Shown here: positions 27,121 through 35,459 of the stretch, piece by piece
How positions within the stretch are numbered: the stretch's first letter is position 1
Layout: each line of letters opens with the position of its first letter
NCBI RefSeq assembly: GCF_010093205.1
Contig: NZ_PDWN01000016.1
Coordinates: 1 to 64,000, forward strand
Reading direction: 5' to 3'
Length of the DNA: 64,000 bases
From: Pseudoxanthomonas daejeonensis
Lineage (GTDB): Bacteria; Pseudomonadota; Gammaproteobacteria; Xanthomonadales; Xanthomonadaceae
Made by a program: the position numbers and the translations under genes
The notes under the pieces: model-generated
What the model saw: only the letters and a program-made list of their open reading frames with translations
Databases searched by the model: none
Told to the model about the DNA's origin: nothing

Positions 27121-27687
27121 TTGGCCAGGCCCGGCGAGCTGTTCGTCATGTCGCGCGTGCCGCAGGCGCTGCGCGACGCGGGGTTGGGCGTACTGCGCGA
27201 GGCCGGGCTGGACACGGTGCTGGGCGAGACGCTGTCTCCGCTGCGCAACTGGCACCAGAGCCTGTCGGACCTGCATGCGCGCGAGGCGCGCGAAGCCATG
27301 CGGCGGGCCTGCGCCGCCGTGGTGGCCGAAGCCTTCGAGATGCGGCTGGATCGACTGGAGAGCTCGGTGCACCAACGCATCCACTGGCAGTTCGTGCCGT
27401 CCGCCGGGCGGCCCGAAGGCCTGGGCAGGCTGATGGCCGCGGTGCGCGGACAGCTGCGCGCGCAGGGCCTGGTCGAAGCACAGGGCCATCGTCCGCATGT
27501 CACGGTCAGCTACCGGGCCAACCGGTCGATCGAACCACTTACCTTCGCGCCGCTGATCTGGCAGATCGACACCATCGAACTCGTCGAGGTTGCCGGCCAT
27601 GGCAACGACTACCGCTACGACGTGGTCGACGCCTGGCAGTTGCGCCCACCGGTCGCACCGCCCGCGCAGCTCGACCTCCTCCAGTAA
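27121..27687 (+). CDS. LigT/2H phosphoesterase-like protein of unknown role
   Basis: A 188-residue protein placed one base after the acnD stop and 25 bases before prpF, so it is co-transcribed with both. It appears to contain the 2H phosphoesterase fold (2'-5' RNA ligase/LigT type): a good second signature RPHVTVSY near residue 122, and a weaker first one, RIHWQF near 86, where the usual Thr/Ser after His-x is Gln. The N-terminal half is helical and Arg/Ala-rich. TTG 27121 is the first possible start; ATG 27148 (MSRVPQAL) is equally plausible. The missing first hydroxyl residue suggests altered or lost catalysis. Why such a gene sits within a methylcitrate operon is not clear. Confidence 0.7.
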   Translation: MARPGELFVMSRVPQALRDAGLGVLREAGLDTVLGETLSPLRNWHQSLSDLHAREAREAMRRACAAVVAEAFEMRLDRLESSVHQRIHWQFVPSAGRPEGLGRLMAAVRGQLRAQGLVEAQGHRPHVTVSYRANRSIEPLTFAPLIWQIDTIELVEVAGHGNDYRYDVVDAWQLRPPVAPPAQLDLLQ

Positions 27688-27712
27688 CCCGAGCATTCCG
27701 GAACCACCGACC

Positions 27713-28906
27713 ATGACCGCACTTCCGCAGCTCCGCATTCCCGCCACCTACATGCGCGGCGGCACCTCCAAGGGCGTGTTCTTCCGCCTCGAGGACCTGC
27801 CACCGGCCGCGCGCGTGCCGGGTCCGGCGCGCGACCGCCTGCTGCAGCGCGTAATCGGCTCACCCGACCCGTACGGCAAGCAGACCGATGGCATGGGCGG
27901 GGCGACCTCCAGCACCAGCAAGTGCGTGATCGTTTCGCCCAGCAGCCGTCCCGGCCACGACGTGGACTACCTCTACGGGCAGGTCTCGATCGACGCCGAC
28001 TTCGTCGACTGGTCGGGCAATTGCGGCAACCTCTCCACCGCCGCCGGTGCGTTCGCGATCCATGCCGGTTACGTCGATCCGGCAAGCGTGGGCGCCGACG
28101 GCCTGTGCACGGTGCGGATCTGGCAGGCCAACATCGGCAAGACCATCCTGGCGCACGTGCCGGTGAGTGGCGGCCAGGTGCAGGAGGACGGCGATTTCGA
28201 ACTGGACGGGGTGACCTTCCCGGCCGCGGAGATCGTGCTGGAGTTCCTCGATCCGGCCGACGATGGAGAAGGCGATGCAGGCGGCGCGATGTTCCCCACC
28301 GGCCAGCTGGTCGACACGCTCGAGGTGGCCGGCGTCGGCACGCTGCAGGCGACGCTGATCACCGCCGGCATCCCCACCGTGTTCGTCAACGCCGCCGACC
28401 TGGGCTACGACGGCACCGAACTGCAGCCGGCGATCAACGGCGACACCACTGCGCTGGCCCGCCTGGAAGCGGTGCGCGTGGCCGGCGCGCTGCGCATGGG
28501 CCTGATCCGTACGGCCGCCGAAGCCGCAACCCGGCAGCACACCCCGAAGGTCGCATTCGTCGCTCCGTCGCGCGCCTACGCCGCTTCCAGCGGCAAGGCC
28601 GTCGCCGCGGAGGACATCGACCTCAACGTGCGCGCGATGTCGATGGGCAAGCTGCACCACGCGATGATGGGCACCGCTTCGGTCGCCATTGCCGCCGCCG
28701 CCGCGGTGCCGGGAACGCTGGTCAACCTCGCCGCCGGTGGCGGCGTGCGCGACGTGGTCCGCTTCGGCCATCCCTCCGGTACGCTGCGCGTGGGCGCCAC
28801 CGTGGCGCAGGTGGACGGGCAGTGGACGGTGACCCGCGCGGTGATGAGCCGCAGCGCGCGGATCCTGATGGAAGGCGCCGTGCGGGTGCCTGCCGCCACG
28901 TTGTAG
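27713..28906 (+). CDS. prpF: 2-methylaconitate cis-trans isomerase
   Basis: PrpF isomerises trans-2-methylaconitate, made by AcnD, to the cis form used by aconitase in the methylcitrate cycle. The 397-residue length is standard. It has the duplicated diaminopimelate-epimerase-like fold with typical stretches YMRGGTSKGVFF near residue 12 and WSGNCGNLSTAAGAFA near 102, the latter carrying a conserved active-site cysteine, and a matching second-half loop (MGKLHHAMMGTA near 308). The gene is third in the acnD run. It ends at 28906 without an evident T-run terminator; the next gene, a kinase in the same direction, starts 170 bases on. Confidence 0.95.
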   Translation: MTALPQLRIPATYMRGGTSKGVFFRLEDLPPAARVPGPARDRLLQRVIGSPDPYGKQTDGMGGATSSTSKCVIVSPSSRPGHDVDYLYGQVSIDADFVDWSGNCGNLSTAAGAFAIHAGYVDPASVGADGLCTVRIWQANIGKTILAHVPVSGGQVQEDGDFELDGVTFPAAEIVLEFLDPADDGEGDAGGAMFPTGQLVDTLEVAGVGTLQATLITAGIPTVFVNAADLGYDGTELQPAINGDTTALARLEAVRVAGALRMGLIRTAAEAATRQHTPKVAFVAPSRAYAASSGKAVAAEDIDLNVRAMSMGKLHHAMMGTASVAIAAAAAVPGTLVNLAAGGGVRDVVRFGHPSGTLRVGATVAQVDGQWTVTRAVMSRSARILMEGAVRVPAATL

Positions 28907-29076
28907 GGATCGCCTCGCCAACCGCTGCACGACACGTGCTGCAACCGGCCGCGCGCGCGCGCGCGCAGCGCCGCAGCACGGACGGGTGGCGCCCGCAACT
29001 GTAGAATCGCCGCAACCGGCCGTCGGGGTGCAGGGACCGCACTGGGGCAGCGACGACCACGCAGGCACGGAGGAGA

Positions 29077-30636
29077 ATGGATATCCCGCCGTTGAAGCGC
29101 AATGGGCTGCAGGCGTTGGCCGTACCGCTGTGCGCGTGTGCGGCGGGACTGATCGCGCAGCTGCTGTCTTTCGCCTTGTGGGTCCGCCCGGTCGGAACCA
29201 CGGCGCTGTGGTTCCCGGGAGCGTTGGCACTCGCATTCATGGCCGCCCTCCCGCGGCGCCGCTGGCCCGTGGTCCTGGTCGCGCTGGGCGTGGGCGGCAC
29301 GCTCGCCTTCCAACTCCGCGACGGCCTGTCGGTGCAGGCCGCCTACGGCTACGCCGGGCTGGTCGCGATGCTGCTGCCCACCGGGGTGATGCTGCGCTTC
29401 CCGCTGCGCGGCGAGCGCCTTTTCGTGCAGATGGGCGACCTGTTCCGCTACTACCTGGTCGCGGTACTGCTGTTCCCGATGGCCGGAACGGCGTGGGCGG
29501 TATACATCATCCTTTCGACCAAGCACCGGCTCGAGCTGTTCGCCGAGATCTGGTTCCTTTCGGTCCCCTGCTTCGCCGCCGCAGCGGCGATGGTGGCACC
29601 GCTGCTGATCGAAGGGCGGTCGTTCCTGCGCCTGGATCGTGCGCAGGCCGGACGCGAGGTCCAATGGACCGTGCTGTTCTGCGCGGCCAACCTGCTGCTG
29701 GCGGCGTTTCTCTGGAACACGCTTCCCGACAGCACGAACCGGCTGCCGGCGCTGGCGTTCTCCCCCATCCCGCTGCTGGTGCTGTCGGTGTTCCGGCTCG
29801 CGCCATTCGGGATATGCGCCACGTTCGTGGTGTCGATGACGCCGGCCACGGTGGCTGCCATCCACATGGACCTGCCGAACCGCAGCGACATCGGCCTGGT
29901 CAACACCCAGATCCTGCAGTGGTCGATCATCGCCGTCGGCTTCGTCATCCAGACCCTGTCGCTCATGGTGCAGAGCTCCAGGTCGGCCCAGGCCCGGCTC
30001 GCCGAGACCGCGGCGCTGGCCATCAGGCGCCAGGAAGAGGAACGGGCCAGCGTTTCACGCGAGCTGCACGATTCGATCGGCCAGCGCATCGCGCTGGCGG
30101 CGTTCACCCTGGGCAACCTGCCGGCACACGCCGCGGACGGCTCCACGCAGTCCATCGAAGACGTCAGGAGCAACCTGCTGGACGTGCTCGACGAAGTCCG
30201 CACCATTTCCCGCCAGCTCCACCCGTCGGCGATCTCGCAGGCCGGCCTGCCCGCCGCGCTTGAGGCGCTGGCGGGCGAAATCGGCCGCCACTGGCACGGC
30301 CGGGTCGAGCTGGACCTGGCCCCGATCGACACGGTGCCCGGCGAGGACGTCGCCCTGCACCTGTTCCGGATCGCGCAGGAAGCGGCGCGCAACGCCATCG
30401 AGCACGGCCAGCCGGCGACCCTGCTGTTCCGGCTGGGCGAGGACCGCTCGGGGCTCTACCTGGAAGTCGGCGACGACGGCCGTGGCTTCGACACGGCAAG
30501 CGCCAACCCCGACGCCGGGCTTGGGCTGCTCAACATGCGCGAGCGCTGCAGGCACATCGGCGCGGCGCTGGACATCATTTCCGACGACTCGGCTGGAGGC
30601 ACACGGATATGCGTGAGACTGGAACGGTTGGCGTGA
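29077..30636 (+). CDS. membrane histidine kinase, MASE1-type sensor, NarL/DegS-like
   Basis: This inner-membrane kinase pairs with the response regulator that follows. It has 519 residues: about eight membrane helices over residues 10-295 forming a MASE1-like sensor (ALWFPGALALAFMAALPRRRWP near 50), a short coiled linker (ARLAETAALAIRRQEEE), then the HisKA_3 dimer domain with phospho-acceptor His331 in SRELHDSIGQ, and a HATPase_c domain with GDDGRGF near 468 and GLGLLNMRERC near 485. ATG 29077 has GGAGGAG directly upstream. The 170-base upstream gap contains a (GC)n run near 28954 and a possible -10, TAGAAT at 29002-29007. The signal sensed is unknown. Confidence 0.92.
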   Translation: MDIPPLKRNGLQALAVPLCACAAGLIAQLLSFALWVRPVGTTALWFPGALALAFMAALPRRRWPVVLVALGVGGTLAFQLRDGLSVQAAYGYAGLVAMLLPTGVMLRFPLRGERLFVQMGDLFRYYLVAVLLFPMAGTAWAVYIILSTKHRLELFAEIWFLSVPCFAAAAAMVAPLLIEGRSFLRLDRAQAGREVQWTVLFCAANLLLAAFLWNTLPDSTNRLPALAFSPIPLLVLSVFRLAPFGICATFVVSMTPATVAAIHMDLPNRSDIGLVNTQILQWSIIAVGFVIQTLSLMVQSSRSAQARLAETAALAIRRQEEERASVSRELHDSIGQRIALAAFTLGNLPAHAADGSTQSIEDVRSNLLDVLDEVRTISRQLHPSAISQAGLPAALEALAGEIGRHWHGRVELDLAPIDTVPGEDVALHLFRIAQEAARNAIEHGQPATLLFRLGEDRSGLYLEVGDDGRGFDTASANPDAGLGLLNMRERCRHIGAALDIISDDSAGGTRICVRLERLA

Positions 30637-31283
30637 CACGTACCCGGAAGTCCACGGTGCTGATCGCGGACGACCACCGGATGATGGCCGATGCGATCCA
30701 TGTCTTCATCGGCGGACGTTTCGAGGTGGTCGCGGTGCTCGGCGACGGCCATGCGCTGCTCGATTCGATCCGCAGCCTCCAGCCCGACATCGTCCTGGCG
30801 GACATCAGCATGCCCGGGCTCACCGGCATCGAGGTGCTGCGCCGCGTCCGCGGGGAGGGCATGGAAACGGACTTCGTCTTCATGAGCGTCCACGCCGAAC
30901 CGGTGGTGGTGCGCGAGGCCCTGGCCCAGGGCGCTCGCGGCTACGTGCTCAAGGGCGAAAGCGGCGAGAACCTGATCCACGCGCTGGACGAGGTCCTGGC
31001 CGGACGCAGCTGGGTGAGCCGTCCGCTGTGGGACCAGGTGCTCGGCCAGGCGCCGGTGCCGCGCCTGACTCCGCAGCAGTCGCGCATCCTCAGGATGATC
31101 GCCGAAGGCCAGCGCTCGCGCGAGATCGCCCAGACGCTGGCCATCTCGGTACGCACCGTGGACACCCATCGCCACTCGATCATGAAGCTCCTTGGCGTCA
31201 GCACCAGCATCGCCCTGGTCAACCAGGCGCTCAAGCTCGGCCTGCTGCACGCCCCGCACGGAACCACTTCACCCCCGCACTAG
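30609..31283 (+). CDS. NarL/FixJ-family response regulator
   Basis: This cytosolic transcription regulator is presumed to be phosphorylated by the kinase encoded just upstream. Residues 15-130 form the receiver domain with acidic pocket DDH and phospho-acceptor Asp65 in LADISMPGLTG; Ser105-like switch residue and Lys in YVLKGES follow. The C-terminal LuxR-type helix-turn-helix is at about 150-210 (LTPQQSRILRMIAEGQ, then SVRTVDTHRHSIM). ATG 30609 has GGAGG nine bases upstream but overlaps the kinase gene by 28 bases; GTG 30633, overlapping by four, is the alternative. The gene converges on a DUF1254 lipoprotein gene. Confidence 0.92.
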   Translation: MRETGTVGVTRTRKSTVLIADDHRMMADAIHVFIGGRFEVVAVLGDGHALLDSIRSLQPDIVLADISMPGLTGIEVLRRVRGEGMETDFVFMSVHAEPVVVREALAQGARGYVLKGESGENLIHALDEVLAGRSWVSRPLWDQVLGQAPVPRLTPQQSRILRMIAEGQRSREIAQTLAISVRTVDTHRHSIMKLLGVSTSIALVNQALKLGLLHAPHGTTSPPH

Positions 31284-31438
31284 CCCACTCGGGCCGGCCG
31301 CGCGCGGCGTCGCTCGGAAGCTGACGCCGGCATTGGGCACGAGTGGCTGTGGCGACGGCCCGGAGCGGGCCGCCGCGAACGGTCCGGGGACCGTCCCTGG
31401 CCCCGGATCCGCAGCCCAACGCATTGCCTCGCGCGCTG

Positions 31439-32596
31439 CTACTGCAGCGGCTCGGCCACCGGGAACGACCAGCTGCCGCCGAGGATCTCCTGGCGTGGCC
31501 GGTACAGGCGGACCATGTAGTTCCAGCCTTCGGTGATCGGCAGGCAGTTGGGCGTCTGCGCGGTGCAGTCGCCGAACTGCAGGGTGATCGAACCGTCCGC
31601 GCCCTTCTCGCCGGTGACGCTGTTGATCGAGTAGGCGTTCAGGTCGTTGGGCTGGTAGTAGCCCTCGGCGTTGTAGACCGCTACCGACCAGAACGCGTCC
31701 ACCGGCACGTCGCCGACCACCAGCCGGTACGGCGTCTTGCCGTCGTTCTTTTCCGGGAACACGTTGAGGTAGACCGCGTCCTTGTCCGGGTTCAGGCCCC
31801 AGCCCGAGGCCGCCGCGGCAATGCGACGCACCGGGTCGACCGAAGCGGCGTCCGGCCCGGCTGCGTAGCGCAGGTCGGGGATGGTGCCGGACAGGGCCAG
31901 CAGCGCGTCGCGGACCTTCTTCTGGCTGGCCGGGTCCCAGTCGGGGATCTCGAAGGTGCCCGGCCCGCCGGGCTGCTCGACCGTGATCGCGTCTTGCAGG
32001 GCCTGGGCCTGCCTGAGGTCGTCCGCGTCGGCCGGGTCGGCGAGGGTGCGGATGCCCACCATCGCGTAGCGGGTACCGACGCTCTCGCGGGTCAGCGTGT
32101 GCGCGCCGGGCTCGTAGATCACGGCCGGATTGAAGTGGTCCTCGTTGATCACCAGCATCGACATGAAGCGCGAACCCGCATCGGGCAGGGTGACGGTGAC
32201 CGGGCCGGCGTCCAGGTCGAAGACCGCCGACGAATAGATCGTGTCGCGGTTGAGCCGGATGATGGGCTGGTTGTCGACCGGGGCCGGCTCGCGGGTGTGC
32301 TTGAACTTGCCGAACGCACCCTCCTTCAGCTGCGCGCCCATGTACACGTCGGACTCGGCGCGGATGAAGTTGTCGGGAGTGACTACGATCTTGCCGTCGG
32401 CCGTCCGGGTCCAGCGCGAGGGGTCGCCGAGGTCGGGCACCGTGGAGGCGGGTGCGACGGGTGCAGCGGCCGATCCGTTCGCCGGCGCGTCGGCTGCGGC
32501 AGTGTCAGCCGCCGTCCCGGTGCGCTCGCCACAGGCGGCCAGGCTCGCCAGCAGCGCGGCGGACAGCAGGGTTGCGGCAATTCGATGGGTCTTCAT
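31439..32596 (-). CDS. DUF1254/DUF1214-family lipoprotein (shorter paralogue)
   Basis: A 385-residue predicted lipoprotein: signal with lipobox SLAAC (Cys23), an Ala-rich linker, a DUF1254-type domain (about 60-210, with NRDTIYSSAVFDL) and a C-terminal DUF1214-type domain (VDAFWSVAVYNAEGYYQPND near 295, then WNYMVRLYRPR near 363). These domains occur in bacterial surface or periplasmic proteins of unknown biochemistry. It has one pair of extra cysteines near 345-353 (GDCTAQTPNCLP) that could form a disulphide. It lies 62 bases downstream of a longer homologue in the same direction, so the two are a tandem pair and probably one transcript. Confidence 0.85.
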   Translation of the reverse strand: MKTHRIAATLLSAALLASLAACGERTGTAADTAAADAPANGSAAAPVAPASTVPDLGDPSRWTRTADGKIVVTPDNFIRAESDVYMGAQLKEGAFGKFKHTREPAPVDNQPIIRLNRDTIYSSAVFDLDAGPVTVTLPDAGSRFMSMLVINEDHFNPAVIYEPGAHTLTRESVGTRYAMVGIRTLADPADADDLRQAQALQDAITVEQPGGPGTFEIPDWDPASQKKVRDALLALSGTIPDLRYAAGPDAASVDPVRRIAAAASGWGLNPDKDAVYLNVFPEKNDGKTPYRLVVGDVPVDAFWSVAVYNAEGYYQPNDLNAYSINSVTGEKGADGSITLQFGDCTAQTPNCLPITEGWNYMVRLYRPRQEILGGSWSFPVAEPLQ

Positions 32597-32658
32597 GGGT
32601 GCCTCGTGAGGATTGAGTTCGGGGGTCCGGGCATTGCGGGGTGCGCCCGCGGCAATGG

Positions 32659-34179
32659 TCATTCGGCGGTGCGCACGGCCGGCGGCGCCTTCCAGGAGCC
32701 GTCCAGTGCCTCGGGCTTGGGCCAGTACTCGCGCATCACCATGAAGAACGGGCTCGCGGGCGCCGGCAGCCAGTTGGCTTCCTTGCCCTCGCCCGGCGAT
32801 TCGTGCTGGATGTAGAGGGTGATCCCGCCGTCGGGATCGCGCACCAGGCTTTTCTCCATCGGCGAGTTGATCAGGTAGCGGTTGATCGGATTCTCGGTCA
32901 GCAGGCTGGCGGGCAGTTCGTACATGGTCAGCGACCAGAACGAATTGACCGGCGGCAGCTTGCCCGGCTCGAAGTGCACCGTGTAGCGGTTGTTCGCCCC
33001 GTCGAGTGGCTTGCCCTCCGAATCCACGAAATAGGCCGGGTAATTGGCTTCCTCCTTGGAGTTTCCGTAGATGCCCAGCAGGGCCGACGCCATCCGGGCC
33101 AGGTAGTCGTTGTCGAGGAACTCGCGCGTGCCGAATCCGTCGGCGCTGCTCTTCTTGCCGGTGTCGATCATCCCGGCCTTGTACTGCGCGAACGCGGCCA
33201 GCGCGTCGGCCATGCCGGCTTCCACCGCCTGGCGTTGTTCCGGCGACAGCGCGGCCACGTCGAATGTCTTCCCCGCACCGATGCCGGCCTTGGCGAAGCG
33301 CTCCATCAGCGCGGTCTCGCTCGGGTGGGTCGGTGCGTACTGCAGCAGGAAGTTGAGCAGCGCGAAGAACTCCGGCGAGGTCTTTTGCGCCTCGGGCGAC
33401 AACGGCACCGGGAAGTCCACCGGTCGCAGCGGTTCCGGCGCGGCGGCGGCGGCGAACTGCGACAGCGGCTGCACGCGGTAGCCGGCCTGGACCTGCTTGA
33501 CCGCGTCGATGTCATCCTCGCCGAACAGCTGGGTGCGGTAGAGCACGAAGGCCAGTTCGGTCTCCGAACGGATCACCGACTTGATCCCCTTCGGCACCTC
33601 CCCGTCCCAGCCGGGACCGGCCAGCAGGAAGTGGCCCGCGTCATTGCCGGTGGCCCGGCTGCCGACGTAGGCGAAGTTGTGGGTGTACATGTCGATGAAC
33701 TGCAGCGAGTAGTAGCGGGCCGGATCCATGGCCGGCACGCTGATCACCAGCGGCTCGGCGCGCAGGTCGGCGCCGAGGAAGGAGTACGGCGTGTCCGAGT
33801 TGGGTGTCTGGATCGCCTTGTCCTGCGGGGTGAACACGCGCGCCACGTTGTGGACCTGGTTCCACGAGCCCTTGTACTCGGGGTTGGCCGTGTCGACGAA
33901 GTAGGAATGCTGGATCCGGTAGCTGTCGACCATCGGGAAGCCGTAGATGTAGGCCTCCCTGGTGATCGCACGCAGTTCGTCCGGCGAGGCCGCCATGCTG
34001 GCCGGTACCGGGCCCGCAGCCGCATCGGCCGGGCCCGTAGCCCGGTTGCAGGCCGCCTGGACCAGCGCGAGCATCGCCAGTCCCAGTAGCCAGCGGAGGC
34101 GGCGTCCCCGGATGCCGGCGCCCTCCGGACCTGCGTGTTGCACGTGGCCTTGCGCGATCGCTGCAGGCATAACGCTCAT
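32659..34179 (-). CDS. DUF1254/DUF1214-family lipoprotein (longer paralogue)
   Basis: A 506-residue exported protein with a long basic N-region, hydrophobic core (LLGLAMLALVQ) and lipobox VQAAC (Cys near 44). The DUF1254 domain is at about 70-230 (EAYIYGFPMVDSYRIQ, NSDTPYSFLGADLRAEP), and the DUF1214 domain at 390-500 (NSFWSLTMYELPASLL, then NWLPAPASPFFMVMREYWP). The central 230-380 helical region is lacking in the shorter neighbour. ATG 34179 follows GGGAGGGGAC, a strong ribosome site. The function is unknown; the pair resembles each other in both terminal domains, pointing to an old duplication. Confidence 0.88.
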   Translation of the reverse strand: MSVMPAAIAQGHVQHAGPEGAGIRGRRLRWLLGLAMLALVQAACNRATGPADAAAGPVPASMAASPDELRAITREAYIYGFPMVDSYRIQHSYFVDTANPEYKGSWNQVHNVARVFTPQDKAIQTPNSDTPYSFLGADLRAEPLVISVPAMDPARYYSLQFIDMYTHNFAYVGSRATGNDAGHFLLAGPGWDGEVPKGIKSVIRSETELAFVLYRTQLFGEDDIDAVKQVQAGYRVQPLSQFAAAAAPEPLRPVDFPVPLSPEAQKTSPEFFALLNFLLQYAPTHPSETALMERFAKAGIGAGKTFDVAALSPEQRQAVEAGMADALAAFAQYKAGMIDTGKKSSADGFGTREFLDNDYLARMASALLGIYGNSKEEANYPAYFVDSEGKPLDGANNRYTVHFEPGKLPPVNSFWSLTMYELPASLLTENPINRYLINSPMEKSLVRDPDGGITLYIQHESPGEGKEANWLPAPASPFFMVMREYWPKPEALDGSWKAPPAVRTAE

Positions 34180-34477
34180 CGTGTCCCCTCCCGTCTGGTT
34201 CCATCTTCCGTCGATGACTGCACCGGTAGTGCCTGGTGCCGCGTCGTCACCGCCTACCCGGGCGTGGTGGCCCCTGGGTTGCCATCGTTCTGTTGCAGCT
34301 GGAGTGAAGATTGCGCGCACGGGCGGCCCGTGGACATCCGCGAATCAACCTACGGGATGATAGGTAAAAATGCGTAACGACCCGCTGCGGCGCAGCGGCG
34401 CTCCGCCCGCAGCGGCCGTTCAACGTCCCCGCACGGGTATGCATGGGTGCAGCCGAACCCGGTATGGATCGCGTGGA
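34180..34477. other. intergenic region upstream of DUF1254 pair
   Basis: About 298 bases between the flavoprotein gene and the DUF1254 pair, both on the minus strand. It contains a locally AT-rich island at 34350-34380 that may hold the promoter of the lipoprotein pair. No gene, repeat or terminator with a T-run was recognised. Confidence 0.5.
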
Positions 34478-35374
34478 TCAGCGGCGCGGCACGAACGGGA
34501 GCCTGGCGTGCGCGTCCAGCGCCGCCACTGCCGCCTGGCCCACCGCCACCGAGATCTGGTTGAGCCCGCTGACGACATCGCCGATCGCATACAGGCCGGG
34601 CACGCCGGTGGTCTGGTGGCTGCGATCGACTGGAATTTCGCCGGTGCCGGTGAGCGTGACGCCGGCCTGTTGCGCCAGCCGGGCACTGCTGCGGCTGCCC
34701 AGGAAGGGATAGACGGTGTCGAACCAGTCGCGGTCGCCATCGACGGCATAACCGCAGCGCCTGCCATCGAAGACCAGCTGCCCACCCGCGGGCAGTACGC
34801 GCGCATCCAGGCCGCCCTCGCCGTCGAGCGTCCCGACTGTGTCGGTCGGCAGCAGGGTCAGGCGCGCGCTGTAGCCGCGCAGGAAACGTGCATGGGAGAC
34901 GATCGACGCCCATGGGCCATGGATGCCGATATTCCGGTCGGTCACCTCGTAGGCATCGCAGACCGGGCACAGGCGCAAGGCGCCGCAGGCGATGGCGCCC
35001 TCGACGTCGTCGACGTCCGGAAGGCGGTCGGCCAGGCCGGTGGCGAGGATCACCGTGGGCGCGCGCCAGCGGTGGCCCTGCGCATCCGCCAGCTGGAATC
35101 CGTCGCCGTCGCGCAGCAGGCTGGTCACCGTGGCGCTTTCGAAACGTGCGCCGAAGGAAGTGGCCTGCTCGCGCAGTCGCGCCAGCAGGTCGATCCCGGC
35201 GATGCCCTGCGGGAATCCCGGGCAGTTGTTGCTCTCCGGGATCCAGCGGGCGCGACTGGCGCCGGCGTCGAGCACGCGCACCGTGCGCAGCAGGCGGCCC
35301 AGGTAGATCGCCGCGGTCAGCCCGGCCGGACCGGCGCCGACCACCACGACGTCGTCGCAGGAACTCCCGGCCAT
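34478..35374 (-). CDS. thioredoxin-reductase-like FAD oxidoreductase with atypical NADPH site
   Basis: A 298-residue flavoprotein of the thioredoxin reductase fold. The FAD-binding parts are good: VVGAGPAGLTAAIYLGR near residue 10, an ATG-like strand VILATGLADRLP, and the C-terminal LYAIGDVVSGLNQISVAVGQAA. A redox pair is present as CPVCDAYE near 134-137. However, the second nucleotide-binding loop, normally GxGxxA followed by a basic pair that grips the NADPH phosphate, reads NIGIHGPWASIVSHARF and lacks both. It may therefore use a different electron donor or act as an oxidase. ATG 35374 has GAGAGG upstream. It follows the large acetyltransferase gene with a gap of 85 bases, same strand. Confidence 0.8.
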   Translation of the reverse strand: MAGSSCDDVVVVGAGPAGLTAAIYLGRLLRTVRVLDAGASRARWIPESNNCPGFPQGIAGIDLLARLREQATSFGARFESATVTSLLRDGDGFQLADAQGHRWRAPTVILATGLADRLPDVDDVEGAIACGALRLCPVCDAYEVTDRNIGIHGPWASIVSHARFLRGYSARLTLLPTDTVGTLDGEGGLDARVLPAGGQLVFDGRRCGYAVDGDRDWFDTVYPFLGSRSSARLAQQAGVTLTGTGEIPVDRSHQTTGVPGLYAIGDVVSGLNQISVAVGQAAVAALDAHARLPFVPRR

Positions 35375-35459
35375 CGCCGCCTCTCGCGCTACTGGACTGG
35401 TGCACACGATAGGCATGGCGCGTGAACGGCATGCGCAGGCCGCGATTCCACTCAGCGGC

